Positions 8,215 to 15,723 of a stretch of 64,000 nucleotides of DNA are shown in pieces (positions within the stretch are counted from its first letter, which is position 1; each line of letters opens with the position of its first letter). A program made the position numbers and the translations under genes. The stretch comes from Sulfurimonas sp. UBA2011. GTDB taxonomy: Bacteria > Campylobacterota > Campylobacteria > Campylobacterales > Sulfurimonadaceae. Under the pieces are notes generated by a model that did no database searches, had not been told where the DNA came from, and saw only the letters and a list, made by a program, of their open reading frames with translations. The stretch lies in assembly GCA_002335055.1 (NCBI GenBank), contig DDCH01000011.1:33516-97515 (forward strand), read 5' to 3'.

Positions 8215-10353
8215 TTAAGTGAAAAACAGAGCGATATTGTATGCAAAAAATGCCATTACATAAGCAGTAATAGAAGTAAATGCAAAAAGATAAAAGAAAT
8301 ACTTTATATGTCCAGCTTCACGAGTGAAAACAACAGATGCAGCGAGACAAGGTAAATAAATCATAATAACTACGATAAAAGCAATAGCTGATGCTAGTGA
8401 AATATTTTTACTAATAGCACCCATAAGAGAGCTACTCCCTTCATCCACATCACCACCCAAGGAGTAAAGTACCCCTAAAGTAGATACTACAACTTCTTTA
8501 GCTGCTAAACCAGTTTGTAGTGCAACACTCATCTTCCAGTCAAAACCTAATGGTGCAAACAGTGGTTCTGAAAACTTTCCTATACGACCAAGATAACTTG
8601 CTTCTAGAAGTGCTTCATCTAACTCATATTTTAGTTTACTTTTCACATCTTCTTTATCTGTTTTAGAGATCATTGAGGCATAACTCTCTTCTAGTACAAG
8701 GTTATGAGGATAATTACTTAAAAACCATATAAGCATTGATGCCGCAGCTATATAAGTTCCGGCTTTTTTAAGATACATCATTGTCTTAGTTAATACTGTG
8801 TGGCAAATAAGTTTTACAGAAGGGAGTCTATACTTTGGCATTTCCATAACAAAAGGTTCATCTAAACCTTTAAATGCAGTAAGTTTTAGTAGTTTTGCTG
8901 CAGCAAGGCCTAAGAGTGCTCCACTTATATAAATAAGAAAAAGAATGTTTCCTGCCATTTCTGGAGAGAAAAATGCTCCTGCAAACAAAACATATACAGG
9001 AAGTCTAGCACCACAAGACATAAAACCAATAATAAAAAGAGTCAGAAGTCTATCCCTATCATTTTTGAGTATTCTTGCACTCATATAAGCAGGGATAGAA
9101 CAGCCAAAACCAGTTACAAGAGGTATAAAACTCTGCCCATGAAGACCAAACTTATGGAAAAAACCATCGAGTAAAAAAGCAACACGGCTCATATAACCAG
9201 TACTTTCTAAGAGTGCGATACCTATAAAGAGTATGATAATATTTGGTACAAAAAGCAAAACTGCACCAACACCTGCGATAATACCATCTACTATAAGTGA
9301 ACGAATATCATCATTAGATATAGTTGCACCAAGTGTCTCTCCAAACCAGATAAAAAAGGAATCTATATACTCCATAGGGATAGCACCAACTTCAAATGTA
9401 AGTTGGAAAAGTGACCACATAAAAAAGAGAAATATTGGAATACCTGCAACTGGATGTATCAAAACAGAATCTATCTTTTCAGTAGTTGTTCGTTTAACAG
9501 ATTTCATCCCTTGTTTAACGACCTCAGCAACTATACCACGGTTAAATGCAGCATACTCTTCAGCAAATGCCTCTTTTATATCATCACTGTCATGATGCAG
9601 TTCTATGTGTTGACTCGCTTCTATAAGAATCGGTTGGAGTTCAGTCCAGATAGGTTCATCATGCAGGGTCGCATATGTTTTTTTATTGTTTTTAAGCAGA
9701 TTAATCGCTATATTTCTATGTGTATTTGCACTCTCAAATTTATGTTTATCAAGATACCAAACTATCTGTGCTATCTCTTCTTCAACTGGCTCACTAAAGA
9801 AAAGTTTAGGTTTATTTCTTACATTTTCATGTTTTTTGATGACAGCTTCAATGAGTTCGCCTATACCCTCTTTTGTTACAGCTGATACTTGTACACAAGG
9901 TACACCTATAAGTTCAGACATATACTTTGCATTGATTGTAATCTTCTCTTTTAAAGCTTCATCACTCATGTTTAATGCTATAACTACTTTTTTACTCATA
10001 GTTAAGAGTTCAGATGTAAGTTGTAAGTTCTTCTCTAAGTTAGTCGAATCAACTACATTAATGATTATGTCATAATCTTCTGCACATAGATAATCATGTG
10101 TTACTCTCTCTTCTATAGTGTAGTCAGTAAAAGCATAAGTACCAGGTAGGTCAATCACTGTAAAACTATACTCTTCATAATCAAAAAGAACCTCTGTTTT
10201 ATCCACTGTCACACCAGAGAAGTTACCTACATGAAGATGTGCATTTGATATAGAGTTAATAAGCATACTCTTACCAACATTTGGTTGCCCTACAAGTGCA
10301 ACTTTAATATGGTTCGCTGTTATGGGACAGGCTTTAGGATCTACTTCATTCAT
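8215..10353 (-). CDS. feoB: Ferrous iron transporter B
   Basis: Inner-membrane Fe(II) permease with a cytosolic G-domain, 712 aa. The G motifs are G1 GQPNVGKS (22-29), G2/switch around the conserved NFSGVTVDKT, G3 DLPGTYAF and G4 ALNMSDEA (NMSD form). The helical core contains the Gate repeats, with PLVTGFGCSIPAYMSARIL (conserved Cys) and the second-half VALQTGLAAKEVVVSTLGVLY. It overlaps the feoA stop by 4 bp. Iron repression is likely because the operon promoter sits in a Fur-like box. Confidence 0.96.
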   Translation of the reverse strand: MNEVDPKACPITANHIKVALVGQPNVGKSMLINSISNAHLHVGNFSGVTVDKTEVLFDYEEYSFTVIDLPGTYAFTDYTIEERVTHDYLCAEDYDIIINVVDSTNLEKNLQLTSELLTMSKKVVIALNMSDEALKEKITINAKYMSELIGVPCVQVSAVTKEGIGELIEAVIKKHENVRNKPKLFFSEPVEEEIAQIVWYLDKHKFESANTHRNIAINLLKNNKKTYATLHDEPIWTELQPILIEASQHIELHHDSDDIKEAFAEEYAAFNRGIVAEVVKQGMKSVKRTTTEKIDSVLIHPVAGIPIFLFFMWSLFQLTFEVGAIPMEYIDSFFIWFGETLGATISNDDIRSLIVDGIIAGVGAVLLFVPNIIILFIGIALLESTGYMSRVAFLLDGFFHKFGLHGQSFIPLVTGFGCSIPAYMSARILKNDRDRLLTLFIIGFMSCGARLPVYVLFAGAFFSPEMAGNILFLIYISGALLGLAAAKLLKLTAFKGLDEPFVMEMPKYRLPSVKLICHTVLTKTMMYLKKAGTYIAAASMLIWFLSNYPHNLVLEESYASMISKTDKEDVKSKLKYELDEALLEASYLGRIGKFSEPLFAPLGFDWKMSVALQTGLAAKEVVVSTLGVLYSLGGDVDEGSSSLMGAISKNISLASAIAFIVVIMIYLPCLAASVVFTREAGHIKYFFYLFAFTSITAYVMAFFAYNIALFFT

Positions 10354-10577
10354 ATCTTTTGTACCTCTATTAACTCAGCTTCCTGTGCTCTTAATGCTAT
10401 ACGCATTTTTCCCACTTTAATCTCTATAGTACTTTTACCTGGTGCATGCTCTAAAACTTCTAATACTGCTTCTTTCATAATTCCAAAAGAAATAAGTCTC
10501 TGCTTTAAGTCACCCTTAGTATTTAACTTTATAACCTTAACTACACAGGTTTTGTTACAATCAAGTAATGTTTTCAT
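10350..10577 (-). CDS. feoA: FeoA-domain protein
   Basis: Small SH3-like cytosolic protein (75 aa) needed for FeoB-mediated ferrous iron uptake in the species where it has been studied. Family features are the ISFGIMKEAVLEVLEHAPGK core, where the Gly-Ile/Leu-x-x-G-like turn is partly conserved, and the terminal basic and hydrophobic strand with IALRAQEAELIEV. It starts the feoAB operon, and its stop overlaps the feoB start. The promoter -10 (TATAAT, minus strand 10610-10605) lies about 28 bp before the ATG, giving a short 5' leader. Confidence 0.92.
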   Translation of the reverse strand: MKTLLDCNKTCVVKVIKLNTKGDLKQRLISFGIMKEAVLEVLEHAPGKSTIEIKVGKMRIALRAQEAELIEVQKI

Positions 10578-10604
10578 TCATATTCTTTAAAATAATTTTT
10601 AGAA

Positions 10605-10620
10605 ATTATAATCATTATCA
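10605..10620 (-). promoter_or_regulatory. Fur-like box overlapping the feoA -10 promoter element
   Basis: Plus-strand 10606-10620 reads TTATAATCATTATCA, with a perfect ATAAT-C-ATTAT inverted repeat and good agreement with the 7-1-7 Fur consensus (TGATAAT-N-ATTATCA). On the minus strand, 10610-10605 is TATAAT, placed properly for feoA. A repressor bound here would cover the -10. Assignment to Fur is by resemblance and by gene function. Confidence 0.7.
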
Positions 10621-10644
10621 ATTAAAGAATAGCTTTAATTGATA
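10616..10644. repeat. 12-bp perfect inverted repeat between feoA and pssA
   Basis: TATCAATTAAAG (10616-10627) and CTTTAATTGATA (10633-10644) are perfect complements around a 5-nt spacer. The repeat abuts the Fur-like box and lies just upstream of the pssA -10. It could be a second operator in the divergent promoter region or a hairpin; the sequence does not decide. Confidence 0.6.
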
Positions 10645-10656
10645 TATTTATTTTGA

Positions 10657-10662
10657 TATAAT
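10657..10662 (+). promoter_or_regulatory. -10 box (TATAAT) for pssA
   Basis: TGATATAATGC context, 28 bp before the pssA ATG. It fits the extended -10 pattern seen at other genes in the window. Confidence 0.65.
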
Positions 10663-10689
10663 GCTAATATTAAATACTTAAGGCACTAT

Positions 10690-11247
10690 ATGAACTTTTT
10701 ATGGACACCCTCTTCTCACTTTAACTTAGCAAATCTTTTTACTTTTGTAAATATTACAGCTGGTCTTATGGCTACATACTTCATCACTCAAAACAACTTT
10801 ATTATAGCGATAGCCCTCGCATGGATTGGTGGTGCTTTTGATATTTTTGATGGCAAGATTGCGCGTAAGTATAAACTGAGTAATGAGTTTGGAGTACAGC
10901 TTGATAGCTTTGCAGACTTTTTAAGTTTTGTACTTGTTCCTGTCTTTTTGATATTTCAAGCTGTATATGCTCCACAACTTGATCCCGTACTCTTAGTAGC
11001 TGCTTCAGTTATTAGTATTTACTATGTTATCTCTGGTCTTCGTCGTCTTATCCACTTTAACCTAAATGCAGATGCGGGAGAGGTTGAGAACTACTTTACC
11101 GGTGTTCCTACTCCTCTAGGTGCTATTTTACTATGGCTTGTGTATCTTACAAATGCCTATGATCTTTTACCGGCAAGTATAGTTATGGTACTTATGCTTG
11201 TTATTGGCTGGAGTTTAAACTCAACGCTTAAAGTAAAACATCCTTAA
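10690..11247 (+). CDS. pssA: CDP-alcohol phosphatidyltransferase, probable phosphatidylserine synthase
   Basis: Integral membrane enzyme of 185 aa with several hydrophobic segments. The family signature DG-x2-AR-x8-G-x3-D-x3-D is exact: D54 G55, A58 R59, G68, D72 and D76. The start NLANLFTFVNITAGLMA and the rest of the core resemble PssA (CDP-diacylglycerol plus serine to phosphatidylserine) rather than PgsA. It is shorter than many PssA proteins (about 230-250 aa), lacking extra C-terminal helices. No psd gene is nearby, so the substrate assignment rests on resemblance alone; another CDP-alcohol acceptor is possible. Confidence 0.75.
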   Translation: MNFLWTPSSHFNLANLFTFVNITAGLMATYFITQNNFIIAIALAWIGGAFDIFDGKIARKYKLSNEFGVQLDSFADFLSFVLVPVFLIFQAVYAPQLDPVLLVAASVISIYYVISGLRRLIHFNLNADAGEVENYFTGVPTPLGAILLWLVYLTNAYDLLPASIVMVLMLVIGWSLNSTLKVKHP

Positions 11248-11252
11248 GTAGG

Positions 11253-11297
11253 TATCCATTCCTATTACAAGGAACCTCTCCTTATCCCCTTCCGTAG
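11253..11297. repeat. Intergenic element, copy A (shares motifs with 43169-43216)
   Basis: In the pssA/DoxX convergent gap this stretch contains ATTCC-x-ATTACAAGGA, then 18 nt, then CCGTAG. The same ordered motifs occur at 43169-43216. An AAGGA/TCCTT hairpin can form at 11269-11283. It matches no family that I recognise. Confidence 0.4.
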
Positions 11298-11376
11298 CAT
11301 TTACTGTCATTGTAATTAAAAGATTGATACCATTTAACATGTCTATCTTTTTTTATTTTTTCATTACATTCTCATT

Positions 11377-11763
11377 TTATTTGTTATTTACACTATATTT
11401 CCCACTACCTAAAAGTACTATTAAAATCGACATTATTAAAAAAAGAAGTGGAGACTCTATCGCTAAACCACCAAATTTTGCTAGGGAAAAAGAAAATCCA
11501 TAAGATAAGAAGATAGCCATTAGCATATTTACCCCTAGAACCATAGATGCCACTCGAGCATAAAGACCAAGTATAATAAAGATTGGAGCCACTACTTCAC
11601 CCAAATAAACCCCATAAGAGAAAAACTCAGGAAGCCCTGCATTAAGGAGCATATCTTTAATACCACCTGTTCCATGTATTACTTTATGAATACCATGAAA
11701 AAGTATAAGTACCCCGGTACTTAGTCTCAGTATAAGTTTTGCTATATCTGTGTTATTAAACAT
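11377..11763 (-). CDS. DoxX family membrane protein
   Basis: 128-aa, four-helix inner-membrane protein. Family features are the N-terminal ILRLSTGVLILFHGIHKVIHG, where the HG(I/x)xK motif follows the first helix, LGEVVAPIFIILGLYAR in the second, and GVNMLMAIFL in the third. DoxX-type proteins are associated with quinone- or thiol-linked redox functions in several bacteria, but the substrate here is unknown. It is transcribed away from its neighbours as a single gene and converges on pssA across about 130 bp holding an intergenic repeat. Confidence 0.85.
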   Translation of the reverse strand: MFNNTDIAKLILRLSTGVLILFHGIHKVIHGTGGIKDMLLNAGLPEFFSYGVYLGEVVAPIFIILGLYARVASMVLGVNMLMAIFLSYGFSFSLAKFGGLAIESPLLFLIMSILIVLLGSGKYSVNNK

Positions 11764-11821
11764 CTCTATTCCCTAAAATTTTGAGTTCATGTTAGTTGGC
11801 TTATTCTAATTCTTTACTCAT

Positions 11822-12028
11822 TTATTTAATCCCTTTTTCACGGAATTTACATTCGCCAACACGAATAACTTTTCCATTTTTTACAGCCTCTTTTACATAA
11901 AGAAGAGTCCCCTGTGGGTCTGCATCACCTATCTCCTCTTCTATCATACGAAGAAGGTCTTTATCTGTAGTATCTGTCCATACTTTTTCATAATAATATT
12001 GTGTTTGAATCTTCATAACTAGTATCAT
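11822..12028 (-). CDS. Small hypothetical protein (68 or 64 aa)
   Basis: I do not recognise the family. It is a short, charged, soluble protein with an alternating strand-helix-strand look: KIQTQYYYEKVW, an acidic helix DKDLLRMIEEEIGDA, then GTLLYVKEAV and GKVIRVGECKF. One cysteine is present and there is no signal peptide. ATGs at 12028 and 12016 are both possible; the inner one gives an MKIQ start and neither has a strong ribosome-binding site. It is just downstream of rmuC on the same strand (23 bp), so it is probably co-transcribed. Confidence 0.6.
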   Translation of the reverse strand: MILVMKIQTQYYYEKVWTDTTDKDLLRMIEEEIGDADPQGTLLYVKEAVKNGKVIRVGECKFREKGIK

Positions 12029-12051
12029 AGCAAAAAAATATTTACAGTACT

Positions 12052-13293
12052 TTAAAGCTCACTATCCTCGCTCATAAGCGAGAGTGCTTTTTTAGGTTTA
12101 AGTCCGAGTTTTACTATATTCTCTGCCCGTTTTATTACATTTCCACGACCTGATTTGAGTCTATTCATAGAAACATCATATGCACCTTGAGCCTTCTCCA
12201 AATGTAGACCAACTTTTTGCATCTCATCTACAAAGCCTACAAGTTTATCATACATGGCTTCTGCTTCATTAGCAATTTTAAGTGCATGTTCTTCTTGGTG
12301 CTGTGTACGCCAAATATGCTCAATAGTTCTCAGAGTAACAAGTAATGTAGAAGGAGAGACAACTAATATATTTAACTCATATGCATTTTTAAAGAACTCT
12401 CCATCCTCTTCTAGGGCTAGTAAAAAAGCACCTTCTATTGGCATAAAAAGTAGTACAAAGTCTAAACTATTTACACCTTCAAGCTTTTCATATTTTTTTT
12501 CACTTAAACCTTTTACATGCCCTTTTATACTCAAAATATGTTCTTTGAGTGCTTGACTTTTTTGACTCTCACTCTCTGCACTCATAAAGCGTTCATAAGC
12601 AACAAGTGAGACCTTAGAATCAATGATAATATCGCGCTCTTGTGGCATGTGAACTATAACATCAGGTCTAAAACTTTTTCCTTCTTCTGATTTGAGTGTT
12701 GCTTGAAGTTCATACTCAACACCTGCACGAAGCCCAGACTGTTCTAAAATATTTTCAAGTACTATTTCACCCCAATTTCCCTGCGTTTTATTCTCGCCTT
12801 TGAGAGCTTTTGTTAGGTTTACAGCATCTTGTGATAGTTGCGAGTTCATCTGCTTTAAACGCAGGAGTTCATCTTTAAGTAAGTATGTCTCTTTAGACTG
12901 GGATAAAAACTGCTCTTTTGTTTGAGTAGAGAAATTTGTTATCTGCTCCCTAAAAGGTTTTAGTAGTAACTCTAATTGATTTTTACTTGTAGAGCTAAAC
13001 TGTTTAGACTTATCTTCAAAAATCTTGTTTGCTAAAGTTTTAAACTCATTTGAGAGTTCATCCTTTGCTCCTTGGAGGACATTTAGTTTTTGTGATGAAG
13101 CTTTAATTTCACTTTCATACTGTGTTTGTAGAACTGCATACTGTAGTTCTAGGTTTTTTATTCTCTCTATCGAGTCACGATTATCATCTTCTAAAAGTTC
13201 TACTTTTGCCTTTTGTTTGAAGTATATATACACCATACTAACAAAGAGTATAAAGAAGAGAATAAATAGTCCCATATAAAGATCAAATGTCAT
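12052..13293 (-). CDS. rmuC: DNA recombination protein RmuC
   Basis: 413 aa. An N-terminal membrane helix (residues 6-24) is followed by a long coiled coil (about 28-155) and then the RmuC nuclease-like domain with GNWGEIVLENILEQSGL, RPDVIVHMPQERDIIIDSKVSL and DFVLLFMPIEGAFL. The DSKVSL stretch matches the PD-(D/E)XK-like core that gives the family its supposed nuclease fold. RmuC limits inversions at short repeats in E. coli. A minus-strand TATAAT at 13331-13326 is a fitting -10. Confidence 0.93.
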   Translation of the reverse strand: MTFDLYMGLFILFFILFVSMVYIYFKQKAKVELLEDDNRDSIERIKNLELQYAVLQTQYESEIKASSQKLNVLQGAKDELSNEFKTLANKIFEDKSKQFSSTSKNQLELLLKPFREQITNFSTQTKEQFLSQSKETYLLKDELLRLKQMNSQLSQDAVNLTKALKGENKTQGNWGEIVLENILEQSGLRAGVEYELQATLKSEEGKSFRPDVIVHMPQERDIIIDSKVSLVAYERFMSAESESQKSQALKEHILSIKGHVKGLSEKKYEKLEGVNSLDFVLLFMPIEGAFLLALEEDGEFFKNAYELNILVVSPSTLLVTLRTIEHIWRTQHQEEHALKIANEAEAMYDKLVGFVDEMQKVGLHLEKAQGAYDVSMNRLKSGRGNVIKRAENIVKLGLKPKKALSLMSEDSEL

Positions 13294-13407
13294 AAAAAAA
13301 CTTCCTATAATTATTAATTATAAAGATTATACACTATTTTTGTAGCACTATAAACTTAACTTATTACAAATATAGTTTGCTTTAACTTTATCATAGATAA
13401 ACTTTGG

Positions 13408-13413
13408 TATAAT
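13408..13413 (+). promoter_or_regulatory. -10 box (TATAAT) of the DEAD-box helicase gene
   Basis: GGTATAATTCGCC, 85 bp before the ATG, implying a leader of about 78 nt. The leader can form nested stems (AGATG 13435-13439 with CATCT 13476-13480; TGCAT 13443-13447 with ATGCA 13463-13467). Confidence 0.6.
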
Positions 13414-13497
13414 TCGCCAAATATTTTAAGGGGAAGATGCCCTGCATAAAAGCACAGCTAAAATGCAACTTGTATCATCTCCTTATACTAAAGGATC

Positions 13498-15132
13498 ATG
13501 ATGCAAGAAAATGCACAAAACGAAGAAATTAAAGAAGAAGAAGTTAAGGTAGAAGAGAAACTACTTACATTTGACGAGTTAGGTTTAAAAGAAGAGATTC
13601 TAAAGAGTGTTAAGTATGCTGGTTTTACTACACCTTCACCTATTCAAGCACAAGCGATTCCTATTGTAATTGCTGGTAAAGACATGGTTGGTCAAGCACA
13701 TACTGGTACTGGTAAAACAGCAGCATTTTCTCTTCCAGCACTTCACAACATGAAGATGGATGGTTCAGTAGAGATGCTAGTTATCACTCCAACTCGTGAA
13801 CTTGCAACACAAGTTAGTGATGAGATTTTTAAGTATGGCCGTAATTTAGGTGCTAAAACTGTAACTGTTTACGGTGGTAGCTCTTACAAACGCCAACTTG
13901 ATCTTATCGCTCGTGGTGCTTCTGTAGTAGTTGCTACTCCAGGACGAATGTTAGACATCCTTAAACGTGGTATGATTCCTGACTTTGCACCACAAATGGT
14001 AGTTCTAGATGAAGCTGATGAGATGCTTGACATGGGTTTTCTTGATGATATCAATGAAATCTTTTCATTCTTACCAGCAAAAAGACAAACATTACTTTTC
14101 TCAGCGACTATGCCTGCACCTATTAAGACACTTGCAAGTAGAATTTTAAGAGATCCTGAGTTTGTTTCAATCACTAAAGGTGAGACTACAAATGCGGACA
14201 TCGAACAACTGTATTATGTTATTGATGAACATGAGAGAGATGATGCTATTATCCGTCTTATGGATTCTGACGGCGTAAAAAAATCAGTAGTATTTTGTCG
14301 TACAAAAAGTGAAGTTGATAGACTAAGTAATGTACTTAGTAATGCAGGTTACCTTGCAAATGGTCTTCATGGAGATATGGAGCAAAGACAACGTGAGAAT
14401 GTTATTAAAGGTTTCAAAAATGATTCTATAATGTTCCTAGTTGCGACTGATGTTGCTGCTCGTGGTATCCATGTAAACAACATTAGCCATGTATTTAACT
14501 ACCATATTCCTTTTGACCCTGAGTCTTATGTTCACCGTATCGGTAGAACAGGTCGTGCAGGTACTAAAGGTAAGGCTATAACACTTTTAACTCCAATGGA
14601 GTTCAAAGAACTACAACGCATCAAACAAAAAGTTGGTACTTCAATGAACCATGCTTTTGTTCCAAGTAAAACTGATCTTAGAAGTTCAACTGTTGATAAA
14701 ATGGTAACAACTATTGAAGATCAGCATATTTACGATGAGGCACATAAGGTTCTTGACCGTCTTAAAGAAGACATAGATGAAGAGCAAATTATGTACAAAC
14801 TTATCTCTATGATTTTAGATAAGCAAGATATTAAAGGGCCTGCTAACATTGGTATTCCTGCTGATAAACTTGATGCTATTCTTGCTCGCGCGGCACAACG
14901 CGGAGGCGGTGGTGGCCGTGGCGGTCGTGGCGGTGGATACCGTGGAAGAAACCGTTCTGGTGGCGGCGGAGGCGGTGGAAGTCGTAGTCGTTCTGGTGGA
15001 AATGGCGGAGGTGGTAGCGGTGGTTACCGTGGAAACCGTGAAGGTGGAGAACGTTCAGGCGGAGGCGGTGGTGATAGAAACCGTTCTGGCGGTGGACGTA
15101 GCTCTGGTGGATACAGAGGTAACAGAGACTAA
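13498..15132 (+). CDS. DEAD-box RNA helicase with RGG-rich tail
   Basis: ATP-dependent RNA helicase of 544 aa, probably for ribosome assembly or mRNA turnover. Motifs in order: Q motif (TTPSPIQAQAIP), Walker A AHTGTGKTA, PTRELA, TPGR, VVLDEADEML, LFSATMP, the second RecA domain with VFCRTK and ATDVAARGI, and HRIGRTGR. A linker is followed by a Gly/Arg/Ser tail from about residue 465 to the end, with repeated GGYRG and RSGGGG units, a typical RNA-binding extension. The start is ATG 13498 or 13501; AAAGGATC fits the second better. The tail is far more GC-rich than the neighbouring DNA. Confidence 0.94.
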   Translation: MMQENAQNEEIKEEEVKVEEKLLTFDELGLKEEILKSVKYAGFTTPSPIQAQAIPIVIAGKDMVGQAHTGTGKTAAFSLPALHNMKMDGSVEMLVITPTRELATQVSDEIFKYGRNLGAKTVTVYGGSSYKRQLDLIARGASVVVATPGRMLDILKRGMIPDFAPQMVVLDEADEMLDMGFLDDINEIFSFLPAKRQTLLFSATMPAPIKTLASRILRDPEFVSITKGETTNADIEQLYYVIDEHERDDAIIRLMDSDGVKKSVVFCRTKSEVDRLSNVLSNAGYLANGLHGDMEQRQRENVIKGFKNDSIMFLVATDVAARGIHVNNISHVFNYHIPFDPESYVHRIGRTGRAGTKGKAITLLTPMEFKELQRIKQKVGTSMNHAFVPSKTDLRSSTVDKMVTTIEDQHIYDEAHKVLDRLKEDIDEEQIMYKLISMILDKQDIKGPANIGIPADKLDAILARAAQRGGGGGRGGRGGGYRGRNRSGGGGGGGSRSRSGGNGGGGSGGYRGNREGGERSGGGGGDRNRSGGGRSSGGYRGNRD

Positions 15133-15151
15133 GTCTTACTCCTCTTCCCCT

Positions 15152-15175
15152 AAGAGTGACATCCCTGTCACTCTT
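15152..15175 (+). terminator. Rho-independent terminator after the DEAD-box gene
   Basis: A perfect 10-bp stem AAGAGTGACA/TGTCACTCTT with a TCCC loop, followed by a pyrimidine-rich CTCTCTTTT run, 20 bp after the stop codon. Confidence 0.8.
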
Positions 15176-15224
15176 CTCTCTTTTACTAACTTTTAAAACT
15201 CCCTATCTGTAACACAATAAATGA

Positions 15225-15230
15225 TATAAT
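15225..15230 (+). promoter_or_regulatory. -10 box (TATAAT) for the HIT gene
   Basis: TGATATAATAA context, 25 bp before ATG 15255 and just after the helicase terminator; AAGGGAT precedes the start codon. Confidence 0.6.
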
Positions 15231-15254
15231 AAATGAAATACACAAGGGATACCT

Positions 15255-15638
15255 ATGCAAGATCAGATAATATATGAAGACTTTAGCCTCTATGTTCAAA
15301 AAGAAGAGAGCGAAATACCCTGGTTAAAAATCTTTACAAAAGAACCATATAAAGAGTTAGGTGATGTACCGATTGGACTACGTAAAAAGCTTTGGGAAAC
15401 TTATGATCTCATAGAGTATGAAATGACTCACTTTTATAATCCTACAAAGATAAATATGGCCTCATTTGCGAATATGCTACCTCGTGTCCATATTCATGTA
15501 ATGGCGAGATTTGAAGAAGATAGTTATTTTCCACAGCCTGTGTGGGGAGAAAAACAAAGAGATGCGCAATTAACACTACCTGATGAAAAAGAGTTTCATA
15601 AGCGTGTATTTCATGCACTTACACAAAATCATAATTAA
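15255..15638 (+). CDS. HIT-family nucleotide-binding protein with an altered HIT motif
   Basis: 127-aa histidine-triad-like protein, probably a nucleotide hydrolase or transferase. The motif region reads PRVHIHVMARFEEDSYFP. Aligned with the H-x-H-x-H triad it retains the middle His (the nucleophile in the family) and the third, while the first is Arg. The following FEEDSYFPQPVW resembles bacterial HIT proteins with the FP.P.W tail. The first half (IPWLKIFTKEPYKEL) is the usual HIT N-terminal strand. It is a single gene between two terminators. The substrate is unknown. Confidence 0.8.
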   Translation: MQDQIIYEDFSLYVQKEESEIPWLKIFTKEPYKELGDVPIGLRKKLWETYDLIEYEMTHFYNPTKINMASFANMLPRVHIHVMARFEEDSYFPQPVWGEKQRDAQLTLPDEKEFHKRVFHALTQNHN

Positions 15639-15691
15639 TACTTTGTAATCTTTGAGTTGTAAATCTGGAAAAAAAGAGTGTTACAAAGAGT

Positions 15692-15715
15692 GAAGATAAA
15701 TATTTATTTATCTTC
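15692..15715. terminator. Bidirectional terminator between the HIT gene and fabH
   Basis: GAAGATAAATA and TATTTATCTTC form an 11-bp perfect stem around two bases (in practice a 10-bp stem with a tetraloop). It lies between convergent stop codons at 15638 and 15724. Confidence 0.65.
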
Positions 15716-15723
15716 TAGGGTTC

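Noticed and set aside
9233..9885. Open frames antisense to feoB
   Set aside because: No ribosome-binding sites or family features; feoB is fully supported on the other strand.
14849..15196. Val/Ala-rich 115-codon frame inside the DEAD-box gene
   Set aside because: A shifted reading of the Gly-rich repeat tail; it lacks a start signal and has low-complexity composition.
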